Source of the DNA: Campylobacteraceae bacterium
Lineage (GTDB): Bacteria; Campylobacterota; Campylobacteria; Campylobacterales; Arcobacteraceae
Length of the DNA stretch: 64,000 nucleotides
Assembly: GCA_013215945.1 (NCBI GenBank)
Contig: JABSOM010000008.1
Location: forward strand, 62,001 to 126,000
Reading direction: 5' to 3'
Positions 27,736-37,557 of the stretch are shown piece after piece. Below the pieces are notes generated by a model. The model saw only the letters and a list, made by a program, of their open reading frames with translations. It was not told where the DNA came from and searched no databases. Numbering within the stretch: the first letter of the stretch is position 1; every line of letters starts with the position of its first letter. The translations under genes were made by a program, and so were the position numbers.

Positions 27736-30009
27736 ATGTTATATTTTAAGAAAAACTTATGGATACTTTTTTACCTTATTGTATTTATTGGTTTTTTAGT
27801 TGTTTCGCTTGTTTCATATAATCTTTGGACACAAGTATATAATACTAATAAACTTAAACAAGAAAGTATTACAAAAATTTCCTCAAGTTCTTTGCACTCC
27901 TTTTTTTTACAATACGAAATGATATTAGATATTTTATCCAGTGATATGAAAAAAAATAATGATGATATTTCGCAAATATATAATCAAGAAAAATTTGATC
28001 GATTAATGGAATTAAATAAAAACTTAGCTGGTCTTGCTTTAATTAATGTAGACGGTGATGTTTTAGTAACAAACAGTAAAATAGCCAATCAAATAATACC
28101 AAATTTTAAAGAAAATATTTTTACAAAAGACACTTTTAACCAAACCTTACTTGAGGATAAAATGGTAATTGGTCGTACGTATTATCAAAAAAACTTTAAA
28201 AGTTTAGTCATTCCTATTCGTAAAAGTATTAGAGACAAGGATGGAAAAGTTTTTTTGGTACTAGCTGCATCTATCAAAGTTAATAATGGTAAAAATTTTC
28301 TAAACAAACAACTTAAAGATAAATCTTCTTATATCATCTCTTTGTTTAGAAACTTTGATCATTACTTCCAATTATTACCGCAAAATAATGCCGATAATCT
28401 TCATATTTACAATGAAGCATTTCCAACTTTACGTTTTAATAATTACACTTTGGACTTAGAGCAAGATAAAGACATTGATTATTATAAAAATAGTGAAGAT
28501 ATTTTTACCATTAATAAAAACAATTTTTATAAAAATAATGGATATATAGTTTCTGTGGGTTATATTAAACGTTATGATTTATGGATGGTTGTAAAAAATC
28601 CTGCAGTAAAATTGCAGAGTTTATTTTTTGAAACATTTTATATTATTTTATTTATATATCTTATATTAATTCTTATTGCTTTTTTTGTTTTTAAGTATAT
28701 TCTAAAATTTGAAAATAAAAAACGTAAAGAGTTACATTACCAAGCAACCCATGATTATTTAACCTGTTTAAACAATAGAATGTTTTTATCAGGAATTGAA
28801 AATTCACTTGTAGTAGATCATACGCAACCTTTTTCTTTGTTTTTTATTGATATGGATAATTTTAAAAGTATTAATGATAACTACGGACATATAGTTGGGG
28901 ATAGGGTTTTACAAGAAATTGCACTTAGACTGAAAAAAGTTATTAGCAAAGAAGATATTCTTATTCGATATAGTGGGGATGAATTCATACTTATAAGTAA
29001 GATTATAAATAAAAGCGAAGTCTCAAACTTAGCACAAAAAATTCTTACTTCTTTGTCAAATAGTTTTCGTATTGATACGTTGGAGTTTATCTTAGGTTCA
29101 AGCATTGGTATTTCCCAATTTCCAAAAGATGCTTCAAATTTGGATAAAATTAAAGCTTATGCTGATTTATCAATGTATGAAGCTAAAAAAACGAGAAATA
29201 CATTTAGAATTTTTGAAGACAGTATTAAAAAGAAGTATATTAATGATACTAAGATTGAAAAACAATTAAAAACTTCTTTTGATAACAAAGAATTTTCTAT
29301 GGTTTATCAACCTCAAATGAATTGTAATGGTAGTTTACGGGGTGTGGAAGCGTTAGTAAGATGGAATAATAAGGAATTGGGTTTTGTAAGTCCTGTTGAT
29401 TTTATAAAAGTAGTTGAAGACATAGGTTTCATGCCAAAATTAGGGCGTTTTATTATTGATACCTCTATTAAAGATATGAAAGACATACAAAATGAACTAA
29501 AAATATCTTTTCATTTATCTATTAATATTTCAGTAAAACAATTTCTTAGAGAAAATTTTTATCTACAATTTATGGCTTTAATAGAAAAACATGATTTTGA
29601 TAAAAATTATTTGACTATTGAAATTACAGAAAGTATTTTTATTGAAGACATTGGTTTTATTTTAAATGTATTAAATAAATTTAAAAAAGAAAATATAAAA
29701 GTATCTCTTGATGATTTTGGTACAGGCTATTCTTCTTTAAGTTTGTTAAAAAAACTTCCTATTGATGAGTTAAAAATAGATAAAAGTTTTGTTGATGATA
29801 TTTTGGTTAATAAAGCTTCTAGAAACATGGTTGAAAGTATTATCTCAATTGCTAGAAACTTGGGTTTTTATACTGTTGCAGAAGGCGTTGAAACAAAGGA
29901 TCAAAGAGATTTACTGGCTTTAATGCACTGTGATATCATTCAGGGATATTATTATTCTAAGCCCTTAAAAATTGATGAGTTAAAAGCGTATATAAAAAAC
30001 TTAGCTTAA
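27736..30009 (+). CDS. membrane GGDEF-EAL protein (c-di-GMP turnover)
   Basis: 757 residues. TM1 at about 10-30, a periplasmic Cache-like sensor (about 31-295), TM2 at about 298-322, GGDEF domain about 335-495, EAL domain about 510-757. The GGDEF site reads SGDEF, and the RxxD inhibitory site is not present (SKED at that position). The EAL site is intact by eye: EALVRW, ITES, DDFGTGYSSL, KIDKSF, AEGVET and QGYYYSKP. Phosphodiesterase activity is therefore likely, and cyclase activity uncertain. Preceded by a 205-base A/T-rich gap; converges with the tautomerase gene. Confidence 0.9.
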   Translation: MLYFKKNLWILFYLIVFIGFLVVSLVSYNLWTQVYNTNKLKQESITKISSSSLHSFFLQYEMILDILSSDMKKNNDDISQIYNQEKFDRLMELNKNLAGLALINVDGDVLVTNSKIANQIIPNFKENIFTKDTFNQTLLEDKMVIGRTYYQKNFKSLVIPIRKSIRDKDGKVFLVLAASIKVNNGKNFLNKQLKDKSSYIISLFRNFDHYFQLLPQNNADNLHIYNEAFPTLRFNNYTLDLEQDKDIDYYKNSEDIFTINKNNFYKNNGYIVSVGYIKRYDLWMVVKNPAVKLQSLFFETFYIILFIYLILILIAFFVFKYILKFENKKRKELHYQATHDYLTCLNNRMFLSGIENSLVVDHTQPFSLFFIDMDNFKSINDNYGHIVGDRVLQEIALRLKKVISKEDILIRYSGDEFILISKIINKSEVSNLAQKILTSLSNSFRIDTLEFILGSSIGISQFPKDASNLDKIKAYADLSMYEAKKTRNTFRIFEDSIKKKYINDTKIEKQLKTSFDNKEFSMVYQPQMNCNGSLRGVEALVRWNNKELGFVSPVDFIKVVEDIGFMPKLGRFIIDTSIKDMKDIQNELKISFHLSINISVKQFLRENFYLQFMALIEKHDFDKNYLTIEITESIFIEDIGFILNVLNKFKKENIKVSLDDFGTGYSSLSLLKKLPIDELKIDKSFVDDILVNKASRNMVESIISIARNLGFYTVAEGVETKDQRDLLALMHCDIIQGYYYSKPLKIDELKAYIKNLA

Positions 30010-30020
30010 GCTAAGTTTTT
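29995..30020. terminator. bidirectional terminator between EAL gene and tautomerase gene
   Basis: AAAAACTTAGC / GCTAAGTTTTT around TTAA. It overlaps the stop codon of the plus-strand gene and the end of the minus-strand gene and carries A- and T-runs on both sides, so it can work in either direction. Confidence 0.85.
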
Positions 30021-30223
30021 TGTTCTTTCCTTATATTATTGATTGTTTTTCCACCCATTCCATAATTATGTGTTGAAACTTCATCAATTATTACTACTGC
30101 TGTTTTAGCACCTCTTCCAATTACTTTATCAAATACTTCTGTCATGCCTTTAATTAAGGCTTCTTTTTGCTCAACGCTTGCACCACCATCTTCGTGTGTC
30201 ATTTTAATATTTATATAGGGCAT
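30011..30223 (-). CDS. 4-oxalocrotonate tautomerase-like protein
   Basis: 70 residues, the usual size of this family. Begins MPYINIKMTHEDGG, so the catalytic proline is at position 2 as required. GMTEVFDKVIGRGAKTAVVII is the standard helix and strand 2. Encoded 10 bases after the MFS transporter gene in the same direction, so probably co-transcribed. The substrate is unknown. No aromatic-degradation genes are nearby. Confidence 0.88.
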   Translation of the reverse strand: MPYINIKMTHEDGGASVEQKEALIKGMTEVFDKVIGRGAKTAVVIIDEVSTHNYGMGGKTINNIRKEQKT

Positions 30224-30233
30224 TTTTTTCCTT

Positions 30234-31415
30234 TTAATAAGTTATATTCATATATTTTTTGCTAGTGTATAAGAGTAAAACACCTAAACTAACAATAAAT
30301 GCAGTTAGGTATAGTGCATAATCATAAGAATGAAAGTAGTCAATAATAGCAACTGAGTATAAAGGTGCAGCAACTTGTCCTATTCCGTAAGCGGTTGTGA
30401 TTGCACCCATTAACATAACAGGGTTAGAACCAGCTAGTTTTCCCCCAAGATTCATAAATAAAGCTACAAGTGCAACAAAAGTACCTCCATATAATAAACC
30501 AGAGAGCAGATTTAAATAAATATTATTAGAAAAAGCTGGAATAAGAATTCCTATAACTTGTAATAACATTACTATCATAATAATATTTACACTTCCATAC
30601 TTATGCGCTAATCTCATCCATATAATACAAGAAGGAACACCTGCAAGGCCAACAAGTGTCCATGCATAACTTCCATATCCTTCAAGTCCTTCAAGAGAGT
30701 TTATAATATCTGGCAGAAAAGTAGCTTGAACTACCATTCCAATACCTTCTGTAAAATAAGCAAAAATTAAAACGATTACAAAACCTTTGAAGAGTTTTTT
30801 ATCAAAAGGATGTTTAACTATATTTTGTTTTACTTCTTTTTCAATGGATAAGATATACATAGAATATAAGGATGCAAAAAATGCAAAAATACTTAAAACC
30901 ATCCACGCGTCACTCCATGTTCCACCATAAGCAAAAACACCTCGTGAAATTAAATCCGTAATTAAAATTGAGAAACCAATTCCTGAGAAGTGTATTCCCA
31001 TTGCTTTAGTTTTATCTTGCATTTTTAGTTTATTAAATACTATAGCAGAACCTACTATAAGAGCCATTGCTGCGCCAAAACCAGCTACTACTCTAGAGAT
31101 TAACCATACAGTGTCATTTTGTGTGGTGGCTAATATTAGTGTAGTAACAACACATAAAAACATTCCAAGTCTAAAATATTTTATTTTACTGTTCATGTCT
31201 TTTATAAAAACAGAAAAGATTGAACCAGCTAGATATCCAATATAATTAAAGGAAGCCAAAACCCCAGCAAAAGTGATACTTAAACGATCTTCTAACATAA
31301 ATGGCAGTAAAGAGGTGAATACAAAACGCGCAACGCCTACTCCAATTATAAGTGCCAGAATTCCAGCTAATAATATGGATGCATTTTCATTTTTATCAAG
31401 TAATTTTATTTTCAA
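30234..31415 (-). CDS. YbfB/YjiJ-type MFS transporter
   Basis: 393 residues with about 12 membrane helices. The opening ILAGILALIIGVGVARF and LPFMLEDRLSITFAG matches the YbfB/YjiJ subgroup of major-facilitator transporters. The start codon is TTG at 31415, supported by AGGAG seven bases upstream. It is divergent from a LysR regulator gene 106 bases away and followed by a tautomerase gene. Likely exports or imports a small organic compound under LysR control; the substrate cannot be read. Confidence 0.85.
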   Translation of the reverse strand: MKIKLLDKNENASILLAGILALIIGVGVARFVFTSLLPFMLEDRLSITFAGVLASFNYIGYLAGSIFSVFIKDMNSKIKYFRLGMFLCVVTTLILATTQNDTVWLISRVVAGFGAAMALIVGSAIVFNKLKMQDKTKAMGIHFSGIGFSILITDLISRGVFAYGGTWSDAWMVLSIFAFFASLYSMYILSIEKEVKQNIVKHPFDKKLFKGFVIVLIFAYFTEGIGMVVQATFLPDIINSLEGLEGYGSYAWTLVGLAGVPSCIIWMRLAHKYGSVNIIMIVMLLQVIGILIPAFSNNIYLNLLSGLLYGGTFVALVALFMNLGGKLAGSNPVMLMGAITTAYGIGQVAAPLYSVAIIDYFHSYDYALYLTAFIVSLGVLLLYTSKKYMNITY

Positions 31416-31521
31416 GCCTGTCTCCTGTTAAATTCTAGGGTATAATATCACTAATAGTTATGTAATGTCAAATAATCAATCATGATACATGATATTATCT
31501 TTGCTTATATAAAGGAAAAAT

Positions 31522-32361
31522 ATGGATTCAAATTTATTAAAAATTTTTGTTGAAGTCGCTAAATTTAAAAGTATTTCTTTAGCAGCTAAAGAGTTAGAGT
31601 TTGCTCAATCTAATGTAAGTTCTAGAATTAAACAGTTAGAGAAAAATATTGGTCATGAGCTCTTTCACCGTATTCCAAAGGGAGTTATTCTAACAAAAGC
31701 AGGTGAGAAACTTTTTGATTCGGCACTTGAAATTGTTCGAAAGATTGAAGAAACAACCTTTAGTATGAAAAATCTTCAAAAACAAGAATCTTTAAAAGTG
31801 GGTTCTACTGAGTCCAATGCAGTTTTGAGAATTGTACCTTTTTTAGTAAATCTACACAAAGATTTTCCAAAAATGCAGTTAGAACTTTTTACAGGGACTA
31901 CTGATGAAATGATTAAAGATTTACTTGAATATAAGGTTGATATTGCTTTTGTATCTGGAATTCCTTTAAATAAAGAGCTAAAAGTTCTTAATCATTTTGA
32001 TGAACATACAGCATTGTTTGAATCAAAGATTGGAAATATTCCTAATGTTTTGTTAATTCTTAGAAAAGGTTGTAGATATTCTTCTTTATTGCAAGATCAT
32101 TACAAAAAAATGGGAAATTCCAATTATAAAGTTCTGGAGTTTGGTTCTTACAATACCATTTTAGGTTGTGTAAAAGCAGGTATGGGAAAAACACTTTTAC
32201 CCATTCATATAGTTAAAAAGTTGGGTTACGAAAAGGATTTAAAACGCATTGATTTAAATGAAGACTTATCCAATATTCCTACATGTTTGATATGCAGAAA
32301 AAATTATGTTCCTAGTATTAGTGAATATTTGATAAATATGGAGTTGAAAAATGAAGATTAA
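31522..32361 (+). CDS. LysR-family transcriptional regulator
   Basis: 279 residues. An N-terminal winged helix-turn-helix (about 1-60: LLKIFVEVAKFKSISLAAKEL, with SNVSSRIKQLEKNIG as recognition helix) and a periplasmic-binding-like effector domain (about 88-275). Divergent from the MFS/tautomerase unit, the classic arrangement for a LysR regulator and its target. Its end overlaps the start of the VOC gene by 11 bases, so the two are co-translated. Confidence 0.92.
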   Translation: MDSNLLKIFVEVAKFKSISLAAKELEFAQSNVSSRIKQLEKNIGHELFHRIPKGVILTKAGEKLFDSALEIVRKIEETTFSMKNLQKQESLKVGSTESNAVLRIVPFLVNLHKDFPKMQLELFTGTTDEMIKDLLEYKVDIAFVSGIPLNKELKVLNHFDEHTALFESKIGNIPNVLLILRKGCRYSSLLQDHYKKMGNSNYKVLEFGSYNTILGCVKAGMGKTLLPIHIVKKLGYEKDLKRIDLNEDLSNIPTCLICRKNYVPSISEYLINMELKNED

Positions 32362-32731
32362 AAGCCTAGATCATTTAGTATTAACTGTTAAAGATGTTGA
32401 TATCACTAGTGATTTTTATGTCAATGTTTTAGGCATGGAAAAAGAAATATTTAAAGAAAACAGAATTGCTTTAAAGTATGGAAATCAAAAAATTAATCTT
32501 CATGAATATAAAAATGAATTTGAACCAAAAGCACATAAGGTAATGCCAGGAAGTGCAGATTTGTGTTTTATTACTGAAAATGATATTTCTTCAGTGCTTG
32601 AACATTTAAAAAATTTAAATATCACTATATTAGAAGGTCCCATTAAAAGAACGGGTGCTTGTGGAGAAATACTTTCACTTTATATCAGAGACCCAGATTT
32701 AAATTTAATTGAAATTTCAAATTATATATAA
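32351..32731 (+). CDS. VOC (glyoxalase/dioxygenase superfamily) protein
   Basis: 126 residues. Two beta-alpha-beta-beta-beta units typical of the vicinal-oxygen-chelate fold: LDHLVLTVKDVDITSDFYVN at the start and LYIRDPDLNLIEISNY at the end. Candidate metal ligands are H7, the histidine in INLHEY and the glutamate in NLIEIS. Virulence-protein/glyoxalase-like relatives often serve in detoxification or antibiotic resistance. Linked by overlap to the LysR gene and by position to the MFS/tautomerase unit. Confidence 0.85.
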   Translation: MKIKSLDHLVLTVKDVDITSDFYVNVLGMEKEIFKENRIALKYGNQKINLHEYKNEFEPKAHKVMPGSADLCFITENDISSVLEHLKNLNITILEGPIKRTGACGEILSLYIRDPDLNLIEISNYI

Positions 32732-32735
32732 TTAC

Positions 32736-32749
32736 AAAACGTACGTTTT
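32736..32749. repeat. 14-bp palindrome AAAACGTACGTTTT, copy 2
   Basis: The complete 19-base gap between the convergent VOC and LysE-family stops is TTACAAAACGTACGTTTTA, with the perfect dyad in the centre. The same dyad with nearly the same flanks lies upstream of lipA (4784-4797). AAACGTACGTTT also occurs inside the response-regulator gene at 40572-40583. Here it may act as a compact bidirectional terminator. Confidence 0.6.
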
Positions 32750-32750
32750 A

Positions 32751-33392
32751 TTATTTACTATTTACTATTTCATATAAAATTAACATGGATATGAATATTA
32801 AGATATAAGCAGAAATTTTTTCTATAGTATTGGAATATTTCTGCATGAAAGATTTAGATTTTTTATTTGATAATAAAGTAACTATGAATATATCCCAAAA
32901 AAGAACCGCAAAAAACATCCATAGAGCATAAAAATATTGTGTATACATACTTGTATTGTTTTTAATAGATAAAGAAAAAAGTGTAAAATAAAAGATAGAA
33001 TTTTTAGGGTTTAATAAAGCAGAAAAAAAACCCATAAAAAAATGTTTTAATAGCCCTTTTTTTAAAGTCACACTACTTGTTGTCCTGTTTACAAATAAGT
33101 CTCTTTTTTTTGCTTGTAAAAGGGATTTTGCTATATACAATAAATACAAGGCTCCAATAATTTTGATAAAAAGAAAAACACTTGGATTATCTTGAATTAA
33201 AGATATCCCAAATAAAGCCAAACAAATATAAAATAGATTAGCAAAAGCTATTCCAAAAGAAGTTAAAATTCCTGATAGTTTGCCATACTTACTGGTATTA
33301 GAGACGATTACAAAAAAATCAACACCTGGGCTTAATAATGCCAAAAAATGTGCCAGAGCCAGTGTAAAAAACGCTAATAAATTAAATTCCAT
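32751..33392 (-). CDS. LysE/RhtB-family amino-acid exporter
   Basis: 213 residues with about six membrane helices. The signature LLSPGVDFFVIVSNTSKYGKLSG near residue 20 matches the G-P-D/N pattern at the start of the family, and ALLNPKNSIFYFTLF the second conserved patch. It exports amino acids or related metabolites. Single gene; the adjacent AraC regulator is read in the same direction 130 bases away. A second family member is at 55492. Confidence 0.86.
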   Translation of the reverse strand: MEFNLLAFFTLALAHFLALLSPGVDFFVIVSNTSKYGKLSGILTSFGIAFANLFYICLALFGISLIQDNPSVFLFIKIIGALYLLYIAKSLLQAKKRDLFVNRTTSSVTLKKGLLKHFFMGFFSALLNPKNSIFYFTLFSLSIKNNTSMYTQYFYALWMFFAVLFWDIFIVTLLSNKKSKSFMQKYSNTIEKISAYILIFISMLILYEIVNSK

Positions 33393-33522
33393 ATCTTTCC
33401 TTTAAAAAAAGAAGTATATAAAATATGAGAATTAATGTATTGAATAAAATTGACTAGTTAAGAAAAAAACCAAAGAATAAATATTAAAGTTATGATGGTA
33501 TTAATTGGAATCATAATAGCCC

Positions 33523-34329
33523 TTATTTATTTTCCTTTTGATAGTCTTTTGGTGTTGCAGCTATACGTTTTAAAAAGTGTCTGTGAAAATGGCTTTGATC
33601 ATTAAATCCTAATTCTAAAGCAGTATTTACGATGGTATTTCCTTCTTTTAACAAAACTTTTGCATGATTTATTTTAAGATTAATAAAATAAGAATGTACA
33701 CTTAAACCATATTTTTTATTAAAACTTCGAATTAAAACAAATTTATTAATATCAAACTTTTTAGCCAGTGTATCAAGCGAGATGGAGTAAGATACGTTTT
33801 CTTTTAAATAAAGGGCCACTTCATCAAGGCCATCATATTCATAAGGTTTATTGTTAAGTTTAAGATATTTTTTGTAAAGTTTGTGCATAAAATTAATAAG
33901 CACTTCTTCTTTTTTTAAATAAAACTCCTTTGAAAAAAGTAAAGCACACAAATTAACAAATTCTTGGAATAATTCTTCATCTTCTAATAAATACTTGGAA
34001 AAATTTTGAAGTGTAGAAAGTGAAGAAAATAAGGATTTTTGTAAATTTAAGCACCAAGCATTGTCTAAATACAAAACATAATATTCACTTTGGGTATTGT
34101 TTTTATCTGTATTACAAGAGTGGGCTTGATTTGAATTTATAATGGCAAGATAGTTTGCTTTAACTTGAAAGCTTTTCTTGTTTACATGAAATTCTCTTTG
34201 GCCTTTAACTATAGCGCCAATAGAGAAAGTATCATGCATATGCTCTTTATAGTTTTTAGAAGAATTGGAATACCTACATTCTAAATAAGGCATCTTTTTA
34301 TCTAAGAAAAAATTATTTGTATCTTGCAT
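33523..34329 (-). CDS. AraC-family transcriptional regulator
   Basis: 268 residues. The N-terminal cupin-like ligand domain (about 15-120: HDTFSIGAIVKGQREFHVN, then NSNQAHSCN) is followed by two helix-turn-helix units (about 165-265), with ALELGFNDQSHFHRHFLKR the second recognition region. Transcribed in the same direction as and downstream of the TRAP operon, and upstream of the LysE-like gene. It could control the exporter, a common AraC/LysE pairing. Confidence 0.88.
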   Translation of the reverse strand: MQDTNNFFLDKKMPYLECRYSNSSKNYKEHMHDTFSIGAIVKGQREFHVNKKSFQVKANYLAIINSNQAHSCNTDKNNTQSEYYVLYLDNAWCLNLQKSLFSSLSTLQNFSKYLLEDEELFQEFVNLCALLFSKEFYLKKEEVLINFMHKLYKKYLKLNNKPYEYDGLDEVALYLKENVSYSISLDTLAKKFDINKFVLIRSFNKKYGLSVHSYFINLKINHAKVLLKEGNTIVNTALELGFNDQSHFHRHFLKRIAATPKDYQKENK

Positions 34330-34377
34330 ATAAGTCTTTTTGTTAATTATATCATTCTTTAAATTAAAGAAGAACTC

Positions 34378-36489
34378 TTAAATTTCTCCTTCTAAAGGTG
34401 CCCCTTTTTGATTTCTAACTACCGCTTTTTGAATAATATAAATACCTAAAAATATAGAAATACCAATGGTATAAGACACGTATTGACTTTCTAAATAACA
34501 CAGCTCTTTCATTATTTTTGGTAAAAACATAAAAGGCACAATAATTAAAAATAACAGTCGCTCAAGTAAACTAAGTCGTGCTAAAAAATAGCCTTGAGTG
34601 AAACAAGAAAATGCCATCATCCCAATAAAAGCAGTAAGGAAAATAGTTATTATTTGGTAAGGATCTGTAATCCAAACCCAAGCATCTACATTCGAGGTAT
34701 TACTTTTATCAACTGCAGAAATTAACAATAACTCAGGGTTAAAGAAAAACATAAAAGGCAAGATTGCTGTTCTAATATCATAAATAAAACCTTGTATTCC
34801 TGTTTTAATAGGATCGCTTTTAGCAATTCCAGCAGCTGCATAGGCTGCAAGTCCAACAGGTGGAGTATCATCTGCTAAAATTCCAAAATAAAATACAAAT
34901 AAATGTGCTGCAATTGTAGGAATAAAATAACCATTATCTTGTGCTAATATCATAATAACAGGTGCTGTTAAGGAAGCCATTACAATATAATTAGCAGTTG
35001 TAGGTAAACCCATTCCAAGAATCAAAGATACTAGGGCTGTTAAAATAAGAATAATAAAAATATTACCACCAGAAACACTTTCAATTACTTCTAATAATAC
35101 TTGCCCCAGACCTGTTAAGGTAATAGAACCAATAATAATACCAGCTAATGCAGTAGCAACTGCAATAGGAATCATATTCTTAGCCCCTGCTATCATTCCA
35201 TTTAAAATATCAACAAAACCACTTAAAAGGATTTTTTGAGTGATTTTCTTTTTTGTTATATAAGCTTTAAATGGATTTTGAAAAACCATTATCAACATTA
35301 ATAACATAATTGCATTAAAAGCAGCACTCATGGCAGACTCTCTTAAAATCATAAGCGTGTACAATAAAAATGCAATAGGAATTAAAAAATGTGCTCCATT
35401 AATAAAGGTTTTAAATTTAGGAGGTAATTCACTTGCTTTCATGCCTATTAGACCTAATTTTAAAGACTCCAAATGAACAATATAAAACAGTGCAAAATAA
35501 GATACAAAAGCAGGAATAAACGCAGCATAAATTACTTGGGTGTAAGACATTCCTAAAAATTCTGCAATAATAAAAGCAGCAGCTCCCATAACAGGTGGCA
35601 TTAATTGGCCATTTGTAGAAGCAGCAACTTCTATAGCTCCTGCTTTTTCAGGGGTAAAACCTGTTCTTTTCATTAAAGGAATAGTGAATGTTCCAGTTGT
35701 AACCGTATTTGCTATGGAAGAACCTGACATAATTCCTGTAAAACCAGATGCTACAACAGAAGCTTTTGCTGGGCCTCCTCTGTATTTTCCTAACATTGAA
35801 TACGCCAAAGTAATAAAATACTGACCTGCTCCCGCTTTTTCAAGTAAAGAACCAAATAAAACAAAAAGGAATACAAAAGAAGTAGATACACCTAAAGGAA
35901 CACCAAAAATTCCTTCTGTTGTTAAAAACATATGACCCGCTAGTTTACTAAAAGAAGCCCCTTTATGCTGAATAATTTCAGGCATAAAAGGCCCTAAAAC
36001 ATCATAAGATAAAAAAACCAAAGCAATAATAGTCAAAGCAATTCCAAGAACTCTTCTTCCTGCTTCTAATAAAATAACCATAGCCAATAAAGCAACAAAA
36101 ATATCTGTGGGAATATAATCTCCTGGTCTTTGCGAAAGTTCTTCGTAAAAAATAGTTATATAAGCAGTAGCAGATACAGCAATTATTGTAAAAAGATAAC
36201 CAAACCATCTGATTTTGGCAAAAAAGTAGGCTTTTTGTATCATTGGATACATTAAAAAAGTAAGTGCTAAAGCAAAAGAGAGATGAAGTGATCTTGAAAT
36301 AGTTGAGTTAATAGGTTCTACGACTATATATAATTGAAATAAAGACCATAAAAGTGCAATCCCCGAAATTAGCCAGAATTCATAATTCTTTTTTGTAAAA
36401 ACTCTTTGTCCACTAAATTCATTTAAAACACATTGTTCGTGTTCATTATTACTTTCTAAACTCTTTAACTTTTGATCATAAATATTCAT
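34378..36489 (-). CDS. TRAP transporter fused permease (TAXI type, 4TM+12TM)
   Basis: 703 residues with about 17-19 membrane helices. It fuses the small and large permeases of a tripartite ATP-independent transporter. Family signatures include GSSIANTVTTGTFTIPLMK, GQLMPPVMGAAAFIIAEF, GMGLPTTANYIVMASL and DDTPPVGLAAYAAA. Uptake of an organic anion is driven by an ion gradient. It is encoded 123 bases downstream of its TAXI binding protein, across an RNA hairpin that would favour excess binding protein. The substrate is unknown; TAXI systems are linked to C4/C5 acids in studied cases. Confidence 0.93.
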   Translation of the reverse strand: MNIYDQKLKSLESNNEHEQCVLNEFSGQRVFTKKNYEFWLISGIALLWSLFQLYIVVEPINSTISRSLHLSFALALTFLMYPMIQKAYFFAKIRWFGYLFTIIAVSATAYITIFYEELSQRPGDYIPTDIFVALLAMVILLEAGRRVLGIALTIIALVFLSYDVLGPFMPEIIQHKGASFSKLAGHMFLTTEGIFGVPLGVSTSFVFLFVLFGSLLEKAGAGQYFITLAYSMLGKYRGGPAKASVVASGFTGIMSGSSIANTVTTGTFTIPLMKRTGFTPEKAGAIEVAASTNGQLMPPVMGAAAFIIAEFLGMSYTQVIYAAFIPAFVSYFALFYIVHLESLKLGLIGMKASELPPKFKTFINGAHFLIPIAFLLYTLMILRESAMSAAFNAIMLLMLIMVFQNPFKAYITKKKITQKILLSGFVDILNGMIAGAKNMIPIAVATALAGIIIGSITLTGLGQVLLEVIESVSGGNIFIILILTALVSLILGMGLPTTANYIVMASLTAPVIMILAQDNGYFIPTIAAHLFVFYFGILADDTPPVGLAAYAAAGIAKSDPIKTGIQGFIYDIRTAILPFMFFFNPELLLISAVDKSNTSNVDAWVWITDPYQIITIFLTAFIGMMAFSCFTQGYFLARLSLLERLLFLIIVPFMFLPKIMKELCYLESQYVSYTIGISIFLGIYIIQKAVVRNQKGAPLEGEI

Positions 36490-36586
36490 GATGTACCTTT
36501 ATATTTTAACAATGATTCTTTGATTTGATATTTGGAAATATTGCCATAGATTTTTATTTATAGTTTTTTATAAACAATATATGGTC

Positions 36587-36611
36587 TTATTAAAGGCAAA
36601 GCCTTTAATAA
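36587..36611 (-). promoter_or_regulatory. intra-operon hairpin after the TAXI gene
   Basis: TTATTAAAGGC / GCCTTTAATAA, an 11-bp perfect stem with a 3-base loop, one base downstream of the binding-protein stop on the minus strand. There is no T-run, so it probably stabilises the upstream mRNA or partly attenuates, giving more binding protein than permease. Confidence 0.6.
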
Positions 36612-36612
36612 A

Positions 36613-37557
36613 TTAACGTATTCCAGCCTCTTTGAAATACTTTTTTGCCCCTTTATGTAAAGGCGCAGATAAACCATCAAGTAATGATTCTTTTGTAATA
36701 TGAGCATAAGCTGGGTGCAATTTTTTGAAAGCTTCAAAGTTTTCAAGGACTGCTTTTACTACAGTGTATACTGCTTTTTCACTTACATCAGTAGAAGTAA
36801 CAAGTACTGCTTTAACACCAAAGGTTTTTATATCTTTTTCATTTCCTTTATACATTCCACCTTGTATATTTGCTCTTGCGAAATAAGGATATTTTTTTAG
36901 TAGATCATCCACATTTGAGCCAACAAGAGGTACAATTCTGGTATCAACTGAGTTAGAAGCATCTTTTATATTAGCAGTTGGATGTCCTATCATGTAAAAA
37001 TAACCATCAATTTTATTGTCTCTTAGCGCATCTGGCATTTCTGCTGCTTTTAATGCCCCTGCAAATTTTAAACTGGATTTTTTAATATCACTTAGGTCAA
37101 AAAGTGTTAATGCCGTTGCTTCATTTCCAGAACCAGGGTTTCCTAAATTAATTCTTTTTCCCTTAATGTCACTTAATTTATAAATATTTGAATCTTTTCG
37201 CGTAACAAGTGCCAATAATTCAGGATAAATTGCCATAACAGATCTAAGTTTACTTACTTTTTTACCCTTAAATTTACCATTTCCTCTTGACGCTTGGTAA
37301 ACAACATCACTTTGTGCAATACCAAAATCCAATTCTTTGTTTTTAATGGTATTAATATTATAAACAGAACCGCCTGTTGATTCTACAGAACATCTGATTT
37401 TGGTCTCTTTTTTCATTTTGTTTACTAATCTACAAATAGCTCCACCTGTAGGGTAATATGTACCTGTAACTCCGCCTGTACCAATAGTAATAAACTCTGT
37501 TGCAAAAATAGGCAAACTCAATGTTGCAAATAGTGTAAGTGATGCTAGATTTTTCAT
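36613..37557 (-). CDS. TAXI-family TRAP substrate-binding protein
   Basis: 314 residues. Signal peptide at 1-19 (LASLTLFATLSLPIFA). TAXI features are TIGTGGVTGTYYPTGGAICR near 24-43, then CSVESTGGSVYNI, FGIAQSDVVYQA and INLGNPGSGNEATAL. It binds the solute in the periplasm and delivers it to the fused permease. First gene of the operon. The 327-base gap upstream separates it from a divergent histidine kinase gene. Confidence 0.93.
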   Translation of the reverse strand: MKNLASLTLFATLSLPIFATEFITIGTGGVTGTYYPTGGAICRLVNKMKKETKIRCSVESTGGSVYNINTIKNKELDFGIAQSDVVYQASRGNGKFKGKKVSKLRSVMAIYPELLALVTRKDSNIYKLSDIKGKRINLGNPGSGNEATALTLFDLSDIKKSSLKFAGALKAAEMPDALRDNKIDGYFYMIGHPTANIKDASNSVDTRIVPLVGSNVDDLLKKYPYFARANIQGGMYKGNEKDIKTFGVKAVLVTSTDVSEKAVYTVVKAVLENFEAFKKLHPAYAHITKESLLDGLSAPLHKGAKKYFKEAGIR

